Shown here one piece after another: positions 1-4,022 of a stretch of DNA of 6,701 bases. Source of the stretch: Coriobacteriales bacterium (lineage in GTDB: Bacteria > Actinomycetota > Coriobacteriia > Coriobacteriales > UBA8131); NCBI GenBank assembly GCA_031254255.1, contig JAIRUT010000121.1:1-6701 (forward strand), written 5' to 3'. How positions within the stretch are numbered: the stretch's first letter is position 1; the number at the start of each line of letters is the position of its first letter. Made by a program: the position numbers and the translations under genes. The notes below the pieces were generated by a model, which saw only the letters and a program-made list of their open reading frames with translations, had not been told where the DNA came from and did not search any database.

Positions 1-36
1 GATGTCGAACTCGCATAATCACTCGTTAAGATCTCA

Positions 37-546
37 TCAAGACCGTGCTCGCAGTGCCAAATGGCAGATCACGTATACCACCAGAAAGACTATAATCCCA
101 GTTATCAGGGTGAACATCACTGTCATATTGAAGACTCCGGCGATGATTATCGCGATCGCAGACAGGCTGATCATGATAGATGTTGTCAGAACAATGGATC
201 TTGAGCGGATCATCCGATTGCGCTCATCAAACTCACGGATTGCCCGTTCAGCCTGTCGCTTCTTGCCGAACAGCTGAACGAGCACCCAGATGATAATAAT
301 AATTCCGCTTGCCGTGAAACCGCCGCCAAAGCCCAGATAGTATCCTTGCATAAAGCCTTTGAGCAGCCTGATGGGGATGCCAGCGTCATTCAAGCTGGCT
401 ACAATCTGTGGGTTGGAAGCAATGAAATATAAAGCCAAAGCAATGATGCCGAACAAGACAATGAAGCAATAGTAGAAAAGACGCCTTTTTGGAATATCCC
501 TATAGCTCTTATTCACCGTGGTTGTTGTTAGTTCTGATATGTTCAT
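37..546 (-). CDS. Four-helix membrane protein of a repressor-linked operon (DUF2178-like)
   Basis: A 169-residue integral membrane protein of unknown function. Four hydrophobic segments are visible at about residues 23-43, 69-93, 118-139 and 141-165. A charged loop between helices 2 and 3 carries DERNRMIRSRS (residues 107-117), resembling the DER-x-x-x-IR loop of DUF2178-type proteins often encoded beside small Xre regulators; that family link is from memory. The ATG at 546 was chosen because AAGGAG lies 5 bases upstream; a TTG at 570 in the same frame lacks such a site. It is the last gene of a three-gene minus-strand operon, 44 bases after the repressor gene. No hairpin with a T-run is visible in the 36 bases left after the stop. 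The gene pair suggests a membrane stress or immunity role, but that is only inference. Confidence 0.85.
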   Translation of the reverse strand: MNISELTTTTVNKSYRDIPKRRLFYYCFIVLFGIIALALYFIASNPQIVASLNDAGIPIRLLKGFMQGYYLGFGGGFTASGIIIIIWVLVQLFGKKRQAERAIREFDERNRMIRSRSIVLTTSIMISLSAIAIIIAGVFNMTVMFTLITGIIVFLVVYVICHLALRARS

Positions 547-590
547 TCTCTCTCCTTTTATCCAAATCAATATGCCAAGTTGAGCCTGCT

Positions 591-833
591 CTACTTGCTT
601 TTTTTGTTGTTCTTACCCAAGCTGTCTGTCAAGCTGAAGTCATCGTCGATCAGGAATACCTCTTCGATGCTCATGCCAAAGTAGCGGGCAATCCGAGCTG
701 CTAGAACCAGTGAAGCTGTATACTTCCCAGTTTCCAGCGATGTTATGGTTTGGCGTGTCACTCCGACCGCTGCCGCCAGTTCTTCTTGTGAGAGCTTTTT
801 GGCTTTCCGCAGCTCCTGAATTCGGGTCTTCAC
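591..833 (-). CDS. Xre/Cro family helix-turn-helix transcriptional regulator
   Basis: An 80-residue DNA-binding protein that is almost entirely one HTH_3 domain. The helix-turn-helix spans about residues 15-34, with QEELA, the turn residues AAVGVTRQ and recognition helix QTITSLE, followed by the usual helix around [10 protein letters not shown]. The tail is acidic, then lysine-rich (KNNKKSK). Size and layout match short single-domain regulators that repress their own operon together with membrane partners. The start is GTG, because the preceding in-frame codon is the TAA of the upstream gene and the next in-frame ATG lies beyond the HTH. With no gap to the upstream stop and only a weak GGTG upstream, translation probably depends on termination and reinitiation. 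The repeated CTTTGCA boxes at the operon promoter are its likely target. Confidence 0.95.
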   Translation of the reverse strand: MKTRIQELRKAKKLSQEELAAAVGVTRQTITSLETGKYTASLVLAARIARYFGMSIEEVFLIDDDFSLTDSLGKNNKKSK

Positions 834-1130
834 TTAAAGCACACCATGCCTTTGCAGTTTTTTGAGATAGCGGGGATACAGAAAGGCCAAAACCAGCAGG
901 ATCAAGGTACCCAAGCTCAGGAAGAATCCGACAGCGAATTCGATTGCTGCGACATTGCCGGCAAATATCCGCAGGACAAAGCCGATGCAATTGCTGAGCA
1001 ATCCGACAGTCCACAGCCACCAAAAACGTTTGAGCCTATTGACAACCGCTCTGTCTTCTTCAGCAAGTTGATCGGTATCGATATTCCGGAGTTTTCCCAA
1101 TTCGCAAAAGGGTATAGCCATGACCACCAT
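834..1130 (-). CDS. Small two-helix membrane protein, first gene of repressor operon
   Basis: A 98-residue protein I do not recognise. It has a charged soluble N-terminus (about residues 10-35, rich in D, E, R and K), two hydrophobic helices at about 36-56 and 62-84, and a basic end (PRYLKKLQRH). The reading frame stays open up to 1277, but the strong promoter at 1207-1179 places transcription start near 1172. Starts at 1277 or 1231 would therefore not be transcribed, and the ATG at 1130 or the one at 1121 must be used. GAGAG lies just upstream of the first; neither has a strong Shine-Dalgarno. Its TAA stop abuts the GTG of the repressor gene in the same frame. It may sense the membrane state for the regulator or be an immunity or permease-like accessory; no function can be assigned. 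Confidence 0.75.
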   Translation of the reverse strand: MVVMAIPFCELGKLRNIDTDQLAEEDRAVVNRLKRFWWLWTVGLLSNCIGFVLRIFAGNVAAIEFAVGFFLSLGTLILLVLAFLYPRYLKKLQRHGVL

Positions 1131-1155
1131 CTCTCTATATGGAAGCTGCAAGTGC

Positions 1156-1219
1156 TGCAAAGTAAACTTTGCAAAAAAAGCATAGCAAGCTTTGCATCTA
1201 ATGTCAAGCGTGCTTTGCA
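1156..1219. promoter_or_regulatory. Operator array: 23-bp spaced CTTTGCA boxes
   Basis: CTTTGCA occurs on the plus strand at 1167-1173, 1190-1196 and 1213-1219, each start exactly 23 bp after the last. An inverted copy (TGCAAAG, 1156-1162) makes the first box half of a perfect palindrome: TGCAAAGT, two bases, ACTTTGCA (1156-1173). The boxes sit at the start of transcription, between -10 and -35, and just upstream of -35, so a bound protein would block RNA polymerase. The Xre regulator encoded in this operon is the natural candidate, giving negative autoregulation. The repeats are seen directly; the binding protein is inferred. Confidence 0.6.
1179..1207 (-). promoter_or_regulatory. Sigma-70-like promoter of the repressor operon
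   Basis: Reading the minus strand, a perfect -35 TTGACA (1207-1202) is followed after exactly 17 bases by the -10 TATGCT (1184-1179). Transcription should start near 1172, about 42 bases before the ATG at 1130. This decides the start of the first gene. Confidence 0.82.
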
Positions 1220-1270
1220 AACAGCAACCAACAGCAGCTAAGCGGCAACATTTCTGGCAACCTCTGTCTC

Positions 1271-1298
1271 TTGACACCTGAAAGCATTATTGTATACT
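1271..1298 (+). promoter_or_regulatory. Promoter of the ATPase gene
   Basis: The -35 TTGACA (1271-1276) and -10 TATACT (1293-1298) are separated by 16 bases, placing transcription start about 30 bases before the ATG at 1337. It is divergent from the repressor operon promoter; the two -35 boxes are about 64 bp apart. Confidence 0.72.
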
Positions 1299-1324
1299 CA
1301 CGAGTAGTCTACTTATAAGTATAC
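1292..1324. promoter_or_regulatory. Nested palindromes over the ATPase promoter -10 and start site
   Basis: GTATACT (1292-1298) and AGTATAC (1318-1324) form a 7-bp inverted repeat. Between and overlapping them lie AGTAG-T-CTACT (1303-1313) and the perfect palindrome ACTTATAAGT (1311-1320). They cover the -10 box, the start of transcription and the region up to the Shine-Dalgarno, so they could be an operator or a short mRNA hairpin limiting translation. No regulator can be named. Confidence 0.4.
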
Positions 1325-1336
1325 AAAGGAGCAGAC

Positions 1337-2755
1337 ATGCTTGTTGGTCGCGAAGAAGAACTGCGGGAACTCGGCACTCTTTATGAAAAGGGTGGTTTTC
1401 AGATGGTCGTCGTCTATGGTCGTAGGAGGGTTGGCAAGACCACGCTGCTTGCTGAATTTGCTGCAAAAAAACCAGCCATCTTCTTTACCGCCATGGAAAG
1501 CAATGATCAAGAGAATCTCAGGTTGTTTTCAAGGGCACTTTATGAGTATGCCAGACTGCCTGCCAGTACGGGCAGCTTTTCTGACTGGACAGACGCATTC
1601 GACTTTTTGCTCGATCTGGCAGCAGAACAGCAGCTGGTGCTGGTTTTTGACGAGTTTCCCTTTGCAGCGCAGGCAAACAGCTCGCTTCCCTCGATCCTAC
1701 AAAACGCCATCGACCACAAGATCAGCAAAAGCCAAGTCTATATGGTGCTGAGTGGAAGTAACGTGGGCTTCATGGAAGATGAAGTCCTCGGTCACAGGAG
1801 CCCCTTGTACGGTAGACGCACCGCACAGATGCACCTGCTTCCTTTTGACTATCTTGATGCATCCAAAATGCTTGGAGAAACTTCAAGGGAGGACTGCATT
1901 CGCTATTACTCCTGTTTGGGCGGTGTGCCCTATTATCTTAGTTTTGTGGATACAGCAATCAGTTTTGAGGACAATCTCATCTCACTTTTCTTCAATAGGA
2001 CCAGCGTTTTTTCGGAGGAACCCCTGATGATGCTCAGGCAACAACTCAGGGAGCCTGCGATCTACAACACGATACTGATGGCACTGGCAAATGGGGCAAA
2101 TACCCCGCAACTCATCGCCGATCAGATAGGCGAGGAGCGTACCAAGGTGATGAAGTATCTGGGGATTCTCTCAAGGCTTTGTATTGTCAAGAAGATTGTG
2201 CCACTTCTGTCTGATCAGGCCAAGACCCGCAAAGGCGTTTATCGAATATCCGACCAGCTATTCAGCTTCTGGTATCGCTACCTGTTTCCCATCCATCCAG
2301 AAATCGAGTTGGGTTCAGGAGAGCTGCTGGCCAGGAAGAAGATATTTCCATATCTTTCCGAACATACAGGGCGCTGCTTTGAAGATGTGTGCATACAATG
2401 GATCAGGCGCAAGAACCAGCAAAGCAAGCTGCCCTTTACGGCAACCGCAATAGGCTCTTGGTGGGGCACGGACTCAAAGACCAAACAACAGGCCGATGTT
2501 GACGCAATGGCCATTGACCAAAGTGATGGAAAGCTACTTTTGGGAGAGTGTAAATGGCAGGAATCAATTCAAGCAGCTACGACGCTCAATAAACTTTGCA
2601 GCAAAACCACCCTGTTCCCGGATTTCAAAGACATTTGGTTCTATCTGTTTTCAAAGGCACCCTTTGATGCAGCTTCAAAACGCATGGTGAGGGAAAATAA
2701 CCGCATCCATCTAGTGGGATTGCCAGATCTGTTTATGGAAGATCCACGCACGTAA
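1337..2755 (+). CDS. STAND-type ATPase with C-terminal DUF234 / PD-(D/E)xK-like domain
   Basis: A 472-residue cytosolic ATPase of the archaeal-ATPase/DUF234 family. Domains in order: N-terminal VGREEEL (3-9), Walker A GRRRVGKT (28-35), Walker B LVLVFDE (100-106), a sensor-like LSGSN (138-142), a winged-helix segment around 240-300, and the family motif FWYRYLFP near 310. The C-terminal domain has FED (348-350), D389 in ADVDAMAID and ECK (404-406), fitting a PD-(D/E)xK nuclease-like core. The length is normal for the family and all motifs are intact. The start has AAAGGAG five bases upstream. It is monocistronic and divergent from the repressor operon. Members are common and often multicopy in gut anaerobes and archaea, but their substrate is unknown; a nucleic-acid-related or defence role is inference only. 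Confidence 0.93.
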   Translation: MLVGREEELRELGTLYEKGGFQMVVVYGRRRVGKTTLLAEFAAKKPAIFFTAMESNDQENLRLFSRALYEYARLPASTGSFSDWTDAFDFLLDLAAEQQLVLVFDEFPFAAQANSSLPSILQNAIDHKISKSQVYMVLSGSNVGFMEDEVLGHRSPLYGRRTAQMHLLPFDYLDASKMLGETSREDCIRYYSCLGGVPYYLSFVDTAISFEDNLISLFFNRTSVFSEEPLMMLRQQLREPAIYNTILMALANGANTPQLIADQIGEERTKVMKYLGILSRLCIVKKIVPLLSDQAKTRKGVYRISDQLFSFWYRYLFPIHPEIELGSGELLARKKIFPYLSEHTGRCFEDVCIQWIRRKNQQSKLPFTATAIGSWWGTDSKTKQQADVDAMAIDQSDGKLLLGECKWQESIQAATTLNKLCSKTTLFPDFKDIWFYLFSKAPFDAASKRMVRENNRIHLVGLPDLFMEDPRT

Positions 2756-2776
2756 AACCAAATTCGCTCTTATACT

Positions 2777-2802
2777 CAATTTTTCGCTTTGATCAAAAAT
2801 TG
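2777..2802 (+). terminator. Weak AT-rich hairpin after the ATPase gene
   Basis: CAATTTTT (2777-2784) and AAAAATTG (2795-2802) are perfect 8-bp arms around a 10-base loop, 22 bases after the ATPase stop. The stem is AT-rich and no T-run follows directly, so termination would be weak. It could instead be part of the control region of the next gene. Confidence 0.3.
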
Positions 2803-2835
2803 CAGCGTGTTATTTTTGCCGTGACAATCAAAGCG
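2785..2835. promoter_or_regulatory. 9-bp inverted repeat spanning the promoter of the hydrolase gene
   Basis: CGCTTTGAT (2785-2793) is the exact reverse complement of ATCAAAGCG (2827-2835); the arm centres are 42 bp apart, close to four helical turns. The second arm lies just before the -10 box at 2841. The first arm overlaps the perfect palindrome TTTGATCAAA (2788-2797). This looks like a two-site operator suited to DNA looping; no regulator is identifiable. Confidence 0.4.
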
Positions 2836-2846
2836 GAAGCTATAAT
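2816..2846 (+). promoter_or_regulatory. Probable promoter of the metallo-hydrolase gene
   Basis: A consensus -10 TATAAT lies at 2841-2846. The -35 is poor: TTGCCG at 2816-2821 gives a 19-base spacer, and GTGACA at 2821-2826 a 14-base one. A weak -35 beside an inverted repeat fits an activator-dependent or regulated promoter. The resulting leader is about 88 bases and holds a modest hairpin (TTCCTGAG around 2867-2874 pairing with CTCA and GGAA up to 2892). Confidence 0.5.
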
Positions 2847-2940
2847 GAGAAGTGCAACCGTTTGACTTCCTGAGGCTTGTGTCTCACGGGAAACCTATCT
2901 TGATTGGATAAACTATGCAAATTCAAAAGGAGGGCCTTCG

Positions 2941-3534
2941 ATGCCTCGTTTACTTTATCAAGGACACGCTAGTTTTCGTTTGACTGCTGATGATGGTCGT
3001 GTTGTCTACGTTGATCCTTTTGCTGGCAAGGGTTATGAGGTTCCGGCCGATCTGATACTTGTTACGCATCAGCATAGTGACCATAACAAGGTCAAGCTCT
3101 GCACGCGCAAGCCTGACTGCCAGCTGATTACCAACTTTGAGGCGTTGGCTGGTGACAGGCATAACAGCTTCGACATTGGTGGAATTCTGATTCAAGCTGT
3201 TGAGGCCTGCAATTCGCATCATGATCCAAAAAAGTGCGTTGGCTACATCATCACAATGGCTGGAGTGAAAATCTATTTCAGTGGCGACACTTCAATGACT
3301 GAGCAGATGAAGGGCTTTTCAACCCTGAGCCTCGATTATGCAATCTTTCCCGGAGACGGTTTTGCCAACATGAAAATCAAAGAGGCGGCGGAATGTGCTC
3401 GCCTGGTCGGCGCCAAACACAACATCATCTGTCATCTTCAACCAGGCATGCTGTTCAACAAGCGCAAAGCCGAAAAGTGGGACGCTCCAAACAAGCTGAT
3501 AATCACTCCAGCAGAAGAGATTGAGCTGGATTGA
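2941..3534 (+). CDS. Metallo-beta-lactamase-fold metal-dependent hydrolase (UlaG/UPF0173-like)
   Basis: A compact 197-residue cytosolic hydrolase. The beta-strand opening carries GHASF (8-12) and DPF (25-27), typical of the UlaG/UPF0173 branch. The metal ligands are the HQHSDH motif (43-48), H93/H94 in NSHHD, D116 in FSGDTS (113-118) and H165 in CHLQPG (164-169), so both metal sites look complete. DGFANM (139-144) matches the conserved loop before the last ligand in this branch. There is no signal peptide. Substrates in the branch range from lactone-phosphates to phosphodiesters, so the real reaction cannot be named. AAAGGAGGG lies seven bases before the ATG. The gene is alone, between the ATPase gene and the long leader of the surface protein gene. 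Confidence 0.92.
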   Translation: MPRLLYQGHASFRLTADDGRVVYVDPFAGKGYEVPADLILVTHQHSDHNKVKLCTRKPDCQLITNFEALAGDRHNSFDIGGILIQAVEACNSHHDPKKCVGYIITMAGVKIYFSGDTSMTEQMKGFSTLSLDYAIFPGDGFANMKIKEAAECARLVGAKHNIICHLQPGMLFNKRKAEKWDAPNKLIITPAEEIELD

Positions 3535-3568
3535 TACACACCACCACCACCATGCATGCATAAAAATA

Positions 3569-3586
3569 TGTGAAGTATAATTCACA
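3569..3586. promoter_or_regulatory. 18-bp palindrome upstream of the surface-protein promoter
   Basis: TGTGAA and TTCACA are perfect 6-bp arms around six bases. The centre lies about 63 bases before the predicted transcription start, near the usual position of an upstream activator. The half-site TGTGA recalls Crp/Fnr-family sites, but the spacing between TGTGA and TCACA is 8 instead of 6. Confidence 0.42.
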
Positions 3587-3605
3587 GGAAAATTGCCATA
3601 AATAC

Positions 3606-3634
3606 TTGACACGGGGCGTATAGCTCCCTATCTT
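3606..3634 (+). promoter_or_regulatory. Promoter of the secreted LRR protein gene
   Basis: A perfect -35 TTGACA (3606-3611) is followed after 17 bases by TATCTT (3629-3634) as -10, with start of transcription near 3641. CGTATA (3617-3622) and TATACG (3634-3639) form an inverted repeat around the -10. No better promoter is seen closer to the gene, so the transcript carries a leader of about 380 bases. Confidence 0.7.
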
Positions 3635-3643
3635 ATACGTATA

Positions 3644-3733
3644 TCTGGATACGATTTGTCCGTTTTGCCGCTCTTGGGGATTAGGAGTGGCTGTTGCGCT
3701 TTACCTGGCGCTATAACGGATTGGAATTCCAGA
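3644..3733 (+). ncRNA. Candidate structured leader RNA, three-way junction
   Basis: Starting at the predicted transcript end, TCTGGA (3644-3649) pairs with TCCAGA (3728-3733), and TCCGTT (3659-3664) with AACGGA (3715-3720), closing a junction. Inside are GCCGCTC (3667-3673) with GAGTGGC (3685-3691), seven pairs with one G-U and an 11-base loop, and a short GCGC/GCGC stem (3696-3699 with 3708-3711). I cannot match it to a named riboswitch. The helices are read by eye and no folding energy was computed. Confidence 0.4.
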
Positions 3734-3761
3734 CAAGGGGCGAATTGAACAAGGGGGCACG

Positions 3762-3884
3762 ATGGCCGAGACGGCCTGCATCATCTGCGGTATTTCCGTT
3801 CATCGAAGTGATTCATCTATAGACAACCAAACCATACCCATAGGCATGATGGCGCTCGCGTACCTTTATTCAATACCCAAGTAG
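3762..3884 (+). CDS. Possible 40-residue leader peptide or small protein with CxxC
   Basis: A short reading frame inside the long leader, beginning MAETACIICG and ending AYLYSIPK before TAG. AAGGGGG lies four bases before the ATG, and the 11-mer ACAAGGGGGCA around it (3749-3759) recurs exactly before the big downstream gene (4004-4014), which suggests a real ribosome binding site. The hairpin GGCC-GAGAC-GGCC (3764-3776) overlaps its start codon. CxxC followed by G could bind a metal or be redox active. It ends 138 bases before the next start. It may be a regulatory upstream ORF or chance; only the ribosome site and position support it. Confidence 0.35.
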   Translation: MAETACIICGISVHRSDSSIDNQTIPIGMMALAYLYSIPK

Positions 3885-3900
3885 GCAAGCGGAGCAAGCG

Positions 3901-3991
3901 ACCCTGCAGGCAAAATAACCCTGCAGGCGGCACAGGAAGAAAGGCCCGTGCCCAACCAACAGACCCTGCGCGGGATACAAACCCCCGCAGG
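3901..3991 (+). promoter_or_regulatory. Two GC-rich hairpins in the leader of the surface protein gene
   Basis: ACCCTGCAGGC is directly repeated at 3901-3911 and 3918-3928. Because CCTGCAGG is self-complementary, the two copies can form an 8-bp stem with a 9-base loop. A second hairpin pairs CCTGCG and GGG (3965-3974) with CCC and CGCAGG (3982-3991), nine pairs with one mismatch and a 7-base loop. No T-run follows either, so they are not standard terminators. The CCCCC in the second hairpin (3982-3986) could instead pair with the GGGGG ribosome site at 4008-4012. Confidence 0.5.
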
Positions 3992-4003
3992 ATGAGACCC
4001 AAG

Positions 4004-4014
4004 ACAAGGGGGCA
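4004..4014 (+). promoter_or_regulatory. Atypical ribosome binding site ACAAGGGGGCA
   Basis: The only ribosome-site candidate before the ATG at 4023 is AAGGGGG, ten bases upstream, without the usual GGAGG. The same 11-mer sits before the small ORF at 3762, and AGACAAGGGG is also repeated (3731-3740 and 4002-4011). Confidence 0.5.
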
Positions 4015-4022
4015 AAGAAAAG

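Noticed and set aside
1131..1277. N-terminal extension of the two-helix membrane protein, and a plus-strand frame at 846-1241
   Set aside because: The extension lies over and upstream of the promoter that drives the gene; the plus-strand frame is opposite a gene with helices and an operon partner.
3536..3561. CAC-repeat run followed by ATGCATGCAT, resembling a His-tag coding stretch
   Set aside because: It lies after the TGA stop of the hydrolase and is not in frame to code histidines there; probably a short simple repeat without function.
3764..3776. GGCC-GAGAC-GGCC as a stand-alone regulatory palindrome
   Set aside because: A 4-bp stem is expected by chance in GC-rich DNA; kept only as a note to the small ORF start.
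3644..4022. Cyclic-di-GMP class I riboswitch in the leader
   Set aside because: The conserved GGCAAACC and tetraloop receptor elements are not found on either strand.
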